Shown here piece after piece: positions 52,661 to 63,954 of a stretch of 64,000 nucleotides of DNA. The position numbers were made by a program, and so were the translations under genes. The DNA is from Charina bottae (lineage: Eukaryota > Chordata > Lepidosauria > Squamata > Charinaidae). Position 1 is the stretch's first letter. Each line of letters begins with the position of its first letter. The notes beneath the pieces are model-generated. The model was not told where the DNA came from. It made no database searches and worked only from the letters and a program-made list of their open reading frames with translations. The DNA lies in contig JALMGJ010000019.1 of assembly GCA_023362775.1 (NCBI GenBank), positions 5,564,001-5,628,000 on the forward strand. The letters are read 5' to 3'.

Positions 52661-54580
52661 GGAACCCAAATTGGAGATCCATTTGAAAAGAATTGAATCC
52701 CACGTAAGGTAATCAAAAATCTATTGCAGCCCTCTTTGGGCTTCTTCTTCCTGGATCTTCAATAGTTTGTGCAGGGATGGAATAATCTACTGGAAGACAT
52801 CCATATTTGCTATGGATTTATCAGACCTTATACAGATTAGAAGAGCTACAATCCAGGCACAAAACTAACTTCAATTAGAGCTATCTCAGGAGGAAAAAAC
52901 AATCTTTAAATGTTGTTGTTGTTTTACTCAGGATTCAGTTCCTTTGAGAGATGACAGCTAGTGGATGAAGGAATCGCACGTGAATTTGTTGGTCTCTGGC
53001 ATTAGTCAGCCCAGTTGACATTTTTATAGACACAAATACTGTAACTCTCTCTGATAGCGGTGGGAAAACCTTGTGGAGAAAAATGAGTTATGCTTTTTAA
53101 AAAAAAAAAAAAAAAAAGGTTTCTTGCAAGGTTGTTCCTGAAACTAACTTAAGGCAGGAGTGGGAAAATTTTGCTCTCCAGATGTTGTTCAACTTTCCTC
53201 CCACCACCCAGCTAAGGCTGCTGGTGCCTATGTAGTTCAGCAGTGTTGAAAAGACCACATAATCCTCATCTCTAACTCAAGAAAAGGACATTTTTGACAT
53301 AGTTGCATGATCACTGGGTCAGCCAAGCCAAGCCAAGTCAGGTTCTTAGTTTATTGTTTCAATTTTGGGGTACATAATTACGTAAGTAGCTGGTCCATGA
53401 TGTTCATTTATATGTTTCCAAGGCACTAAGCTGGGTCCAGCTCCCCTAAATTCATCTCTGATACTTTGTTCTTCACTACATACAGTCTGCTCATTAAAGA
53501 TCCTATGAACTTCACGCTTCACTTACTTTTCAGGGTGGCCACCTATTTAGCACTTGGGTCATCTGCTTTCTGGATAATGAAGTGGTAATAAATCTTCCTA
53601 GCTCTGAGAACATTTCAACTACTGGGTCTAATTATGATTTTTCAAACTGTAGTCATGGGGAACAAAAATCCTAATCATGGTAACAAGGAAATTATTCATT
53701 AGAAGCATAAAATGGAGGCAATTTAATATTTTCTATGGTTCATCACATTTTGCATCCCCTATGCATAAAATATTCCTATGTATTTTTTCCTTCACAGGGA
53801 TACATAGTTCCAAAGATCCAAATCCAGACCTAAAAAATTGGAGTTACCTTGACAACTAGCAAACAGCACTGCATTGAAGACAGACATTTCAATCTTTCTC
53901 TAAGGAAGAATCAGAAAGCTGTTTCTTCACTGTGTTTGGTTTATTTAACTTTTTAAAATCAGTTTTTCTTAATCTGCTCAGTAACCAGAATTCTCAAGAC
54001 AACGTACGATTTAAACATTAAAATTGTGCAAGAGTATCAACACTATCCTCAACATCATCACTATCATTATTAATACGAGAAGAAAAGCAGTAAAATACAT
54101 GCATAAATTGCATGAAAATGAAAATTGAAATAATGAAAAATACATTATTCTAAATAGCTAAAAGCATCATCAAAGCTAACCACTGTAAATTAAGCTGGCA
54201 AATATTTTCTGGATGTGCAAAAATTGCAAAGGTATTTCATCACTTTGCATATTGATTTCTTACACTTACCTATTTATTTCCTTAAGAAATAAAATTATTT
54301 TCCTTGTACACTGAAGTACAAGTCTAAGCATGCATAAAAATGAACAGAAATGTATTAAATACATCCAGGCTCCTTTTCCAGAATGGAATATCAGAGTAAA
54401 AATAGATATTATTATTATTAACATGGAACTTGGACAGGAATAATATTAAACAACAGAATGAACTAAAAACTGGAGCACATTGTGAATGCACATTTCTCAA
54501 CAGAAAAATAATACTAAATTAAAGAGTGGAGAATTCCTGATATTCTTATTTCACCACATAAGCAAGACCAGGTTGGGTAT
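52661..54580. other. Spacer between inverted arms, no gene seen
   Basis: AT-rich sequence with a poly-A run near 53097-53118. A weak MITE-like block (gctctccagatgttgttcaac) at 53173. No coding feature. Confidence 0.45.
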
Positions 54581-54666
54581 ACACAATGTGGGAGAGTTGT
54601 TGGCAGCCAGCTGTTTTCAGGGCTGTGATGTCGGGTATATCAAGAACAATAAACCATTCAGCTTTA

Positions 54667-55139
54667 CAGGCAGTCCTTGACTTATGACCACAGTTGGGAC
54701 TGGAACTTCCATTGCTAAGCAAGGCAGTCGTCAAGTGAGTCACGCCTGATTTTATGACCTTTTATGCCACGGTCATTAAGTGAATCACTGTGATCATTAA
54801 GTGAATCACCATGATCATTAAGTGAATCACCGTGATCATTAAGTGAATTACCATGATCATTAAGTAAATCACCGTGATCGGTAAGCAAATTGGGCTTCCC
54901 CCATTGACTTTGCTTGTCAGAAGCCAGCTGGAAAGGTCGCAAATGGCCATCACATAACCCCGGGACATTGCAGCCATCATAAATACATGCTGGCTGCCAA
55001 GTGCCTGAATTTTGATCACGTGACTGCAGGGAGGCTACAACGGTCGTAAGTGTGAGGACTGGTCGCAAGTCACTTTTTCCAGCACCATCATAACTTTGAA
55101 CAGTCTCTAAACAAATGGTCGTAAGTCGAGGACTACTTG
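54667..55139. mobile_element. TA-flanked Tigger-like MITE with internal short tandem repeats
   Basis: Ends CAGGCAGTCCTTGACTTATGACC and, inverted, CAAGTAGTCCTCGACTTACGACC, with TA on both sides (54665-54666 and 55140-55141). Contains about five tandem copies of a 19-bp unit 'tcattaagtgaatcacnrtga' (54770-54875). Same superfamily as 4772-5449. Confidence 0.85.
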
Positions 55140-55337
55140 TATTGGAACAGGGGAAGAACTGACAGGTTTAAACTGCTGTGGGTATATGATGAAACTCCAC
55201 CCAGACACCAACAGATTAAAATCAATTTAATGTGGCTTCAGTAAAGATGCTTATCTAGCCGTGTGGTGTGGTGTGTCTGAAAGACTTCATCTGAGTCTGA
55301 TCCTAGCAGCCAAGTTAAATTGTGTGAAGTGGGGGGT
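54823..55337 (+). repeat. Right arm of the 515-bp inverted duplication
   Basis: Partner of 52146-52660, equal in length, with only a few differences seen (for example ccccggg versus the counterpart of cccaggg). Confidence 0.9.
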
Positions 55338-55384
55338 GGACATTTATAGCTGAGCCCTGGCCGGGGGATCCTGACACATAAAAT

Positions 55385-56120
55385 GTGTTACCCATCTTAA
55401 TAACATATTTTTTAAGATACTTTGGATAGTTCTTCCCTCTTGTAGTAGTCACCAGTCAGGTGCCTTTGAGTAGAGGCAGAAAGACTGCAGAGTGAATACT
55501 TTGGCTTAAGTAGGGTCACAATGAATATAAAAAAATGAAGTACGGAATTGAAAATAATCCAATCATGGATTTGACAAGTGGTAACAGAAGACCACCCCTT
55601 TACAAATGATAGGGAGAGGGTCTGCTCATGTCACCTTGACCAGAGTTGTGTAATTCCACATAGATTAGGTGGATGCCTACATCTCTTCCCATAATATATT
55701 ACCCTGTATTGGATAATAATCCCAACTGTATTAACAGTATTGAACAATCTCACCAGATGTTGCTAGAATTCCCAGTTCAGCTTCCAAACCACAGATAAAT
55801 GTTTCAGCCAATCTGCTCATATTATGGACAATCTAGTTTAAGATGGGCCAAGGAGGTGCTCCATTTACTCCATTCCATCTGCAGTAATTCCATCCACTGG
55901 TGGCAAATTCAGAGAGAACAGAGGCTATTCCGCACTCCTTAAGGGCCTCAGAAGACATCTGGGGATAAGGTCAGGTCATGGGATGGAAGATGTGTTGCTG
56001 AAATTTTTGAACCCGGTTTTGTCTCATTAGGATAGTTTATAGGGTGGGAGTAGAAAAAGGAGACCCTTTGGAGGCAAAGTGCTGATTATTCCCACCCTTC
56101 AAGAACTTTCTAATTCCCTA
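55385..56120. other. No recognisable feature
   Basis: Nothing identified. Confidence 0.4.
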
Positions 56121-56121
56121 A

Positions 56122-56240
56122 TGCAGAGCTTTCCAAACTGTGTGTTGGGACACGTTAGTGTGTCGGCTACAGTGTCTGGGTGTGTTGCGGCTGTTGCTGC
56201 CTCCCAGCCCTGCCAGGATTCTGCGCCACCTCTTGTATAA
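56122..56240. mobile_element. Probable hAT-type MITE fragment, one end only
   Basis: 'gcagagctttccaaactgtgtgttgggacacgttagtgtgtcggct' has the look of a hAT MITE left end. The matching right end was not found. Confidence 0.4.
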
Positions 56241-56249
56241 CTTTTTATT

Positions 56250-57094
56250 CTTTTCACTTAATGGAACATTGGAAAGAAATGATGTAAAGAAACTTGGGGT
56301 TCTGTCTATCTGTCCATCAGCAGGATATCTCTCCAAAAACAAAAACAGAACGGGACCAAATAAGATGAGGGAGGAGAATCTGGAAGAAGAAAGAATCAGT
56401 TTAAAAAGACCAGATCAGGCTGGGGGTATGGAGGGAAACATTCTTTAATTCTAAGCCTCCCTCCCTCTTTCTCCAGGACACATTTCTCAGGGTGGAGCCA
56501 TTATTAAGAAATTGGAAAGAATTCCAGGAACACGCTGCATGGTTCCCCCCCCCCCCCCCCCCCGTTTATAGAAATGCATGAATAAGCTATATTCCCCATA
56601 AAATAAGCTCATATTGCCTCTGATCAACTCAAACTTTCCCTGATTGGCTTGCTAAATTCTCCATTTAACATCTTTTATCTCATCAGAATTCAAGAATGGC
56701 TGCAAACATAGTTTAAAAGCCTACTGTTGAATATGACAGTGGTCTTACTTCCGTATACCCCTCTTCAAATCCTCACTGTCTGCTTAGGCTCTGTAGCATT
56801 CATGTTTTAACATAAAGGTTGTATTATGCATTTTAATTCTTTATTATTATGGTCTGGGACCATAATAATAAAGGCTGACTGACTGAGTTCTCCATTGTGT
56901 ATTCATAAAGAGTTGAGTAGCAATCATTTATACTCAGAGATAAATAATGCAACTGGAATGGCCTGGATATAAAATGGGCTTAAAAGCATTCTTTGTTCTA
57001 TAACCTCCCATTATTTTAGTTTAATATTCCCTGATGGAAAAGGTGTAGCCATTATGGTGAAATAACAAGGAGTACACTTGTATTCTTTGGACTA
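56250..57094. other. Poly-C tract and LINE-tail trace; no gene
   Basis: A run of 19 C at about 56545-56563. At about 56853-56880, 'ggtctgggaccataataataaaggctgactgac' resembles the 3' end of the LINE at 20300-21125. Confidence 0.4.
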
Positions 57095-57172
57095 GAAAAA
57101 AGAAAAAGGAAAAAGGAAAAGGAAAAGGAAAAGGAAAAGGAAAAGGAAAAGGAAAAGGAAAGGGAAAAAAAA
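57095..57172. repeat. (AAAAGG)n microsatellite
   Basis: About 13 purine hexamer units. Confidence 0.95.
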
Positions 57173-57174
57173 AC

Positions 57175-57820
57175 ATTCCAGAATGTTAAAATATACTGTT
57201 TACTACGAAATTGATTGCTATTCTTAAGTGTTAAACAAGTCCCAGTAAATATTTTACATGTGAACAGTAATGTCATTACTCAAACTATTTAAAATTGTTT
57301 CTTAATAGCTAACATTCTCTTTGTGTGTCTTCATGCACAGCTTCTGTAGTCCAATTTGGTTTTAAGCATTATGTCAGGATGTGTATCCTTCCAGAATAAA
57401 GGTTAAGATTATAATAGATGGGGCTTGTAGTAGTGTTTGGATTAGCAGACTTGTAGTAGCATTTGGGTATGGGAAAAGCAGGAGTGGTAAGAGGCTGGGC
57501 ACCTCCAAGGTCAGCAGCGGGCTTATCACTGCTAGTTAGTAAGGAATGTGAGAAAGGGAGTAGGGAATCATTAGAGGCAAATGGAATTTTACTGTTAGAT
57601 AGATTTAGCAGTTAGGGAATGGTTAGAGATGAAGGGGGATTTTAACTTAGGATTTGTGCACTTTTTCTCAGACTGATCTTTGACTTGGACCGAGCATCTG
57701 TATTAATAAAGTACTCTTCTACTTCACTTTATTGCATGTAATTGAGAGTTCCTGAGTTAATATCTGTGTATCAGTTCATCATACATTAAATACCTGTTCA
57801 AATTATGTTTTCAATTTATT
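57175..57820. other. No recognisable feature
   Basis: Nothing identified. Confidence 0.4.
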
Positions 57821-57824
57821 TCAC

Positions 57825-58065
57825 ACCACTGATGGAGGTTGTGCATCCATTCTCACTCTGGTTGTTCTCCCAGCAGCCTTCAATACCATCGACCATGGTA
57901 CCTTTCTGGATTGGCTCTTCGGATTGGGAGTGGATGGCACTCCTCCTTTCTCTGGGGTCATTTCCAGTTGGTGGTGATTGGAGACAAGGGATCCTGCCCT
58001 TGGTCCCTATACTGTGGGGTTCCACAGGGTTCGGTGCTCTCCCCTCTCCTATTTAACATCTGAGA
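57825..58065 (+). pseudogene. L2-type LINE RT fragment (motifs A-B)
   Basis: Conceptual translation across frames reads LVVLPAAFNTIDHGTFLDWLFGLGVDG, then VIGDKGSCPWSLYCGVPQGSVLSPLLFNI. These are the RT motif A (here with the catalytic Asp replaced by Asn) and motif B blocks of L2-clade LINEs. Two frameshifts. It joins directly to the L1-like repeat at 58066. Confidence 0.8.
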
Positions 58066-58775
58066 GTGAGACTGAGACTGAGTTGAAAGTGGATTTTAAA
58101 ATGACGGGCTACAAGAATGACATGGAAAAATATGTTACACTGGATATACAAAAGAAGTTGGCTGATGTCTTAATAATTAAAAAGGATATACAAACAACAA
58201 ACTAAGAGACTGACCTTGATAATTTTCCTATACTGGATTTACAAAAGAGGTTTGTTAAAGCTTTGAAGACTTTTGCTAGAAGGGACAAAGAAAAAATGAA
58301 AAGAAATCAAGTTCTAGGACATTATTTGAAAGAACTAAAGATCAAGATTGCTAGAAGTAAAAGGAAGGAACATAAACTTGGTTTATTTGATCATGGCTAA
58401 AATAGATAGGTTGCTATCTCTGGTAACTCTTAATTGACTTTTGTGGACATCAGGACTTGAAACGATGAGGTTTTATGGATTTGTTTATAGATAAGAGATG
58501 GGATATGGGAAGAAGAGATCATTTGTTGTATTTTAAGAGGAGGTGATAAGTTACTAAAATTGTTTATACTTGTTGTGATGAAGGTGGGAAGTCCCTTTTT
58601 TATATATTTCTTTTCTTTTAGTTTATATAAGCTTATTATTTCTTCCTTTTTCTTTCTTTTTTCCTTTTTCCCTTTCTTTTCTGCACCTTTTCCTTTTTAT
58701 GTTTTTAGTTTTTTTAGTCTTAGTTTTTATTGTTGTAATTATAATTCTTAATAAAATTACTATTTAAAAAGTTGG
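58066..58775 (+). mobile_element. L1-like non-autonomous repeat, second copy
   Basis: Parallels 11930-12615: 'gagactgagttgaaagtggattttaaaatgacgggctacaagaatgacatggaaaaatatgttacactgg' and so on, through the same T-rich 3' region to 'aattcttaataaaattactatttaaaaa'. The reading frame is broken by stops. The internal order is the same as in the first copy. Confidence 0.6.
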
Positions 58776-58779
58776 CCAT

Positions 58780-59817
58780 TGTACAAGACAAATGTACCTT
58801 ATTTTTCTTTATTCACTGAATTTATTACGATGTCTAATATATGATGGGACAGTGGACTGAAATTGTAGCAGCTGTACACCATTTTTCTATAATAAGATCC
58901 TTCTCATCTTCAAGCTCAAAATTTGGTGCTGCTATTTTATTCCTCTCTCTCCAACTACATATTCATGCAAAGAATACTATTACGTATCTCAGGATTCATT
59001 ATTTACATTCTTATTCTACCATCTATACTATGCCATGTTTCAGATTAGTCTTCAGCATGATGATGTCTTCCAAAAGTTTTGTACAATAATTTGCAATGTT
59101 CCCAGCTGCACAGCCAGTGATTTGGAATGATGGGAGTTGTAGTTCAAAGTTAGAAAAGACAAAAGGCTGCATTTCTAAGGATTTTGATACACATTTCCAG
59201 GGATAATATGGATGTCAAAATACAAGATTCCTTCAGGTTTTACTTTGCTCTGCTTTTTGTAACACAATTCTCTCCTTAGCCGCCCCAAAAAGAAAAATGC
59301 TGAAATGCTTAAAAATCTCTGAATCTTATATTAAAGAACCTGACCCTAAAAAGTATTTTAAGATAGCATGGTACAAAACTACTTACCATTTTTCTTATGT
59401 AGAAAGTATGTTTGTATTTATTTCTTAAAGTTTATATATTTCTGTCAACCAAGGTTTCTCAATGGTTTACAATAAATAAAGTACTTTTTCACATAACCTT
59501 ATTCATATTTACCAGAGAGTGTGAGTTATTAAAACCAATGGGACTTATTTCTGAATAATCTGTATATATTTCGACTATGAATGCTGAAATAAAAAGAAAA
59601 TGTTTTCCAGGATTATATCCATATAGTAATTAACTTCAGAAATAATACTATAATTTAAGAAACAAACAGAAACCATAATCTGGTCCTTTGCACCACCCCC
59701 ACCCCTGGGGAAATTCTACTCAAATTTCAAGATGGTTAGCTCTATTTTTATAGAAACCAGTATTAATCTTACAGAAATTAATAGCAAATTGTGATTTTAG
59801 AAACAGAAAAGCTTATT
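58780..59817. other. No firm feature; MITE scrap at 59105-59150
   Basis: 'gatgggagttgtagttcaaag' resembles a common MITE subterminal block. The rest is unassigned. Confidence 0.35.
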
Positions 59818-59827
59818 GTTTACACTG

Positions 59828-60115
59828 CAGGGGTCCCCAACCTTTTTGGCACCAGGGACCGGTTTCAAAAGACAATTTTTTCATGGACCGGAAGTGAGGG
59901 GTTTCTGGGATTTCCATGGACCGTAGGGCGGTGTTTGCAGGCGGAAGCCAATTGTGCGCACTGGGGGGGGGAGTTCCGGGCGGGAGCCAATCACAAGCAC
60001 CGGGGGGCAGGGTTTGTGGGCAGAAGCCAATTGTGCGGAAGGAGGCGGGGTCTGCGGGCAGGAGCCCCGTGGCCCGGTTCCTAACAGGCCGCAGCCCACA
60101 GGTTGGGGACCCCTG
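59828..60115. mobile_element. hAT-type MITE, family D
   Basis: Begins CAGGGGTCCCCAACC and ends GGTTGGGGACCCCTG, a perfect 15-bp inverted pair. Flanks gtttacactg / gtttacagtg (59818-59827 and 60116-60125) match at 9 of 10 positions, close to but longer than the 8 bp expected for hAT. The GC-rich interior repeats 'gcgggagccaatcac', like family A, so the two are related. Plus- and minus-strand open frames across it are incidental. Confidence 0.88.
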
Positions 60116-60189
60116 GTTTACAGTGCATTGATCCACCAAATACTGTATAGGACAGCTCAATTGTCCAGGAGGTTCCACCCATAAGAGTG

Positions 60190-61125
60190 AATATAATTAC
60201 TGTACAAACATGGCTGCAGGCAACCTAACAGAGCATCTTCAGCTAAAGGGAAGACCCAGTCCTCTGATTTTTGTGGGAAAGCTATACTTGTACCTTTCAT
60301 TAAGTCAGTTCTGGACAATTAGGTCAATTCATCTAACTGCTGGTCCAGTTGTGAGAACTTTTGCCTGGGTTGTGTTCTACCTGCAGAAATCCTTACCCCT
60401 TGATAATTCTCTTCCCTCCTCATTTGCCTAGTTTAAACAGTTCCTCCCTAACTTTTTTTTCCCCTTGGTCTTCCCCTCTTGACTGCCATTCTTCCCCTTT
60501 ATTCGTTTGGTACTCTGCCTATTTCTCCTTTACTTCATCTTTTATTAGATGGCAAGCTTCAATCTTTTTTCCCCCCTTGCTTTTGACAGCATACAGGAAT
60601 TGTATACAGGGCATTAATAATAAATGCTGAAGTGAGAAGTAAGCAGAAGTGGATTGCCGAGACAATAGGTCATTGACTGGGCTGACTTCACATGTTATCA
60701 GTTTGAATTGCCTTTTGACTGAGTCTACAAAGAGATTTCAAATAAGACTGAGAGACAATGTTATTTGCTGAACATATCTGCCAGGCAGAGCAATAGAGTA
60801 ACCCAGCTGTAGCCGGTGGAACATCAATAAAATTTAGTCAGGATCCTTCATACACCCAGAAGGCAAGAGGAGTAGAAACTGAGAACATACCAAAAGTCAT
60901 GGAATGTAACAAATTCACAAGATTTGTGACTATACTATCTCCAACTTCCCGCAAGCAGGGAGAGATATATTGACAACATTAAGCATGCAGAGAAAGTGTT
61001 CATTCATGGACAGAGGCAGAAAGACATGACATCATTCCACTGCAGCATCCCATGACTTAGATTCACTGGGTATTACCCAAAAGACCTAATCAGACTCAGA
61101 TGCGAAAGCCTTGGTGGTCCAGGCA
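60190..61125. other. No recognisable feature
   Basis: Nothing identified. Confidence 0.4.
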
Positions 61126-61129
61126 ATAA

Positions 61130-61300
61130 TAGCACTCCAATAGAAGAGAATATATGCAGCTCGGGGTTGAACTGTGGAGTTCTTGGTGCTCTCTGAGCCT
61201 GGTTGTTTGATTGCAGATGTTTCATTGCCCAACTAGGTGACATCATCAGTGTGAGTGAGTGTGGGGTTTGCTGTCTGTTTATGTATAAATAACTTGCCCT
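61130..61300 (-). mobile_element. PLE-like 3' end, family 2, single copy
   Basis: The minus strand reads 'gcaatcaaacaaccaggctcagagagcaccaagaactccacagttcaacc', matching the tail of the inverted pair at 1381-2058. The hammerhead-like core lies just upstream. It stands beside long polypurine arrays. No coding part is present. Confidence 0.6.
61214..61249 (-). ncRNA. Hammerhead-ribozyme-like core, family 2, third copy
   Basis: Minus strand CTGATGA (the canonical CUGAUGA), imperfect hairpin GTCACC...GGGCAAT, GAAACATC. Stem II has mismatches compared with the copy at 1461-1495, and the cleavage region is changed as in 1981-2016. Confidence 0.5.
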
Positions 61301-61357
61301 GCCAGTTTTGGTGAGAATGTAGTTTTCTCCTTAGTGGAAGATGATTTATTGTGGAAA

Positions 61358-61531
61358 GAGGAGGAGGAGGAGGAGGAGGAGGAGGAGGAGGAGGAGGAGG
61401 AGGAGGAGGAGGAGGAGGAGGAGAAGGAGAAGGAGAAGGAGAAGGAGAAGGAGAAGGAGAAGGAGAAGGAGAAGGAGAAGGAGAAGGAGAAGGAGAAGGA
61501 GAAGGAGAAGGAGAAGGAGAAGGAGAAGGAG
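61358..61531. repeat. (GAG)n followed by (GAGAAG)n, polypurine tract
   Basis: About 20 GAG units run directly into about 18 GAGAAG units on the plus strand, a 170-bp pure purine tract. Confidence 0.97.
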
Positions 61532-61625
61532 AATTGGGACTATTTTTCTCCCTCCAAAGCATTCTCCATCAGTGAAATTTCTCCAAAATGATGAGGAGAC
61601 ACGAAGGCAGCCATTTATTGTGGAA

Positions 61626-61699
61626 AGAGGAGGAGGAGGAGGAGGAGGAGGAGGAGGAGGAGGAGGAGGAGGAGGAGGAGGAGGAGGAGGAGGAGGAGA
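61626..61699. repeat. (GGA)n, second polypurine tract
   Basis: About 24 GGA units preceded by 'tttattgtggaaagaggagg', the same leader that precedes the array at 61358, suggesting a duplication. Confidence 0.95.
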
Positions 61700-61704
61700 T
61701 GATT

Positions 61705-62478
61705 AGAAATTATTCTGGTACACATTTTTTACACAATGGCTTCTTGCTTTGCAACGGCTTGCTATGTAGCAAATATAGATGCAGGTTACGTAAAAAGTTA
61801 GTCAACATTGACTCTAATCAGCAGCACCCATTTTCATTCTCAAGAAGGAAAATGGAACAACAACAGTGGCCTCCAGCAGACTGGAATATATTGATTGGAA
61901 AAAAACTTCCCTGGGATGTCATTGGCAGGTTAATGAATTAGTGCTATAAAAATCATAGAGGAAATAGACTACGTGCATGTCGGAAAACCCTACTGTATAA
62001 AAACTGTGATGCCAGTCTAGATTCTGAATGAAAATTAGGATGTTTAATAAGCACGATAAAGTTGTGTCACCTGTGCTTATATTTGTCCTTCTGTTTATAC
62101 ATGCATTTTTTTTATTACAGTCATAGACCAGAAGAAGACAAATAACATAACAATCACTAGAAGTAAGAATAAATGTACTTGTTCTTCTTCTGAATGTTCA
62201 CCAATAATACTATGACACTTTTTATCAATCGGGATAGACAAGAATATTTTTTTTCCTGAATTAAATAATAGATACAGTAAACAAGAAGCTCCTTCTTGAT
62301 TCCACTCTTTGTCTCTGCTTCAATGCTTTTTCATGACAGCACACCTAGAGACCCTCGGACACACACCGTACATACACCTTATTCATTTCTAGAACTATTA
62401 ATATACATTACATCGATAGTGTTGAATAATAAGAGTACCAAAAATCTGCAATAGGTTGCAAACATCTGAACCACCACT
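61705..62478. other. No recognisable feature
   Basis: Nothing identified. Confidence 0.4.
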
Positions 62479-63150
62479 TGTTGTTGTTCAGTCGTTCAGT
62501 CGTGTCCGACTCTTCGTGACCTCATGGACCATAGCACGCCAGGCCTTCCTGTCCTCCACTGTCTCTCGGAGTTTACTCAAATTCATGTTCATTACATCGG
62601 TGATGCTATCTAACCATCTCATCCTCTGCCGTCCCCTTCTCCTTTTGCCCTCAGTCTTTCCCAGCATCAGGGTCTTTTCCAGTGAGTCCTCTCTTCTCAT
62701 TAGGTGGCCAAAGTACTGTATTTGAGCTTCAGCTTCAGCATCTGTCCTTCCAATGAGCAGTCAGGGTTGATTTCCTTTAGGATTGACTGGTTTGACCTCC
62801 TTGCAGTCCAAGGGACTCTCAAGAGTCTTCTCCAGCACCACAGCTCGAAAGCATCAATTCTTCGGCGCTCAGCCTTCCTTATGGTCCAACTCTCACAGCC
62901 ATACATTGCTACTGGAAAAACCATAGCTTTAACTATACGGACCTTTGTCAGCAAGGTGATGTCTCTGCTTTTTAATATGCTGTCTAGGTTTGCCATAGCT
63001 TTCCTTCCAAGGAGCAAGCGTCTTTTAATTTCATGGCTGCAGTCACCGTCTGCGGTGATCTTGGAGCCCAAGAAAATAAAATCTGTCACTGCTTCCATTT
63101 CTTCCCCTTCTATTTGCCAGGAAGTGATGGGACCAGATGCCATGATCTGC
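62479..63150 (-). pseudogene. BovB (RTE) LINE ORF2 C-terminal third and 3' end
   Basis: The minus-strand frame from about 63150 to 62710 reads MASGPITSWQIEGEEMEAVT, DFIFLGSKITADGDCSHEIK, RRLLLGRKAMANLDSILKSR, VKAMVFPVAMYGCESW and WRRLLRVPWTARRSNQSILK. A small insertion near 62713-62718 (gtactgtat) shifts the frame, and the end continues in 62488-62700 (MRREDSLEKTLML ... EVTKSRTRL). This is the thumb/connection and C-terminal region of RTE-clade ORF2; endonuclease and RT core are absent. The 3' UTR (tcagtcgtgtccgactcttc on the plus strand) is intact. Confidence 0.93.
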
Positions 63151-63159
63151 CATGAACCA

Positions 63160-63520
63160 CCACTAGATGTCAGCAAAGAAAGGCAGAAAAACTCTAACAC
63201 TTTCTCCCACCTAGTGGCCATTTGGAGTTTGGCAGCCAAGTTCTGGAAGCCTTCTGGAATAGTCCAGTTATTATTATCTGGACAATGTTAGGACTTTGTA
63301 GATTCTTTGACAGGTGGACAATTCTTCTGCTGATTAGAGAATCCCACTCATTATGTCTTCTCTTTGGATAAAGTGATTGTCTTAATACAGAAGGCATCAC
63401 ACTTATAAGGCCTTTGCATTTGGAATTACACAATGATATACCTAACAAATTTGGACTAAATGTATCAGAATATATTTCAGTTGTCTTGTATGTGTTTTGG
63501 AAATTTCAGAAACTGTAGAT
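63160..63520. other. No recognisable feature
   Basis: Nothing identified. Confidence 0.4.
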
Positions 63521-63524
63521 GAAA

Positions 63525-63705
63525 TAAGTCTGTGCCTTATCTCTTGGTGACTGCTCCCTGGAGTTTTCTTGGCAGCAATTTTCAGAAGTGGATTGCCATT
63601 GCCTTCTTCTTAGGACTAAGAGAAGTGACTGGCCCAAGACCATCCAGCTGGCCTTGTGGCTAAGGTGGGACTCCTGGTTTCCAGTCTGATTAACCACTAC
63701 CCTAG
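63525..63705 (-). mobile_element. tRNA-derived SINE, second family, copy 3
   Basis: Body 'cagtcacttctcttagtcctaagaagaaggcaatggcaatccacttctgaaa' on the minus strand, with a diverged head near 63690. Same layout as 15372-15590. Confidence 0.65.
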
Positions 63706-63784
63706 CTGAAATAAACAAGAGCTTATTAATTTGAGAACTTTAAATCTCTGGAAATCTTTGTTATGCCAGTAAAGTTTTCCAAAT

Positions 63785-63880
63785 AAAGGTTTATTTTATT
63801 TATTTTATTTTATTAAATTTATATTACCGCCCATCTCCCCTGTCGGGGACCCTGGGCGGTTCACAATAAAACAGGTTCTA
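63785..63880 (-). repeat. L2-like LINE 3' tail
   Basis: (TTTA)n, then 'attaaatttatattaccgcccatctcccctgtcggggaccctgggcggttcac', the clearest copy of this terminus in the window. Confidence 0.7.
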
Positions 63881-63954
63881 TTTCAGCACCCATAAATGAT
63901 TGGTTGATTGATTGATTCAATTTATATAGTCACCAATTAGAACAAAATAAATAA

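Larger units (their letters stand above)
54587..55376 (+). mobile_element. Candidate solo LTR carrying a MITE
   Basis: Starts TGTGGGAGAGTTG and ends GGGATCCTGACA, flanked by cacaa / cataa (54582-54586 and 55377-55381; 4 of 5 match). Without the inserted MITE (54667-55139) it would be about 315 bp. The ends and the terminal CCTGACA resemble the candidate LTR at 34695-34967. No internal retroviral region adjoins it. Confidence 0.4.

Noticed and set aside
54770..54875. CRISPR-like regularly spaced repeats (tcattaagtgaatcac)
   Set aside because: The units are contiguous with no unique spacers. They are internal tandem repeats of a MITE in a vertebrate genome.
59791..60184. Overlapping frames up to 121 codons on both strands
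   Set aside because: They lie within the GC-rich hAT-type MITE at 59828-60115 and translate its internal repeats.
61233..61941. Several long open frames rich in Glu, Arg, Gly or Pro/Ser around the GAG/GAGAAG arrays
   Set aside because: They exist in all frames because the repeat contains no stop codons. There is no sequence complexity outside the array.
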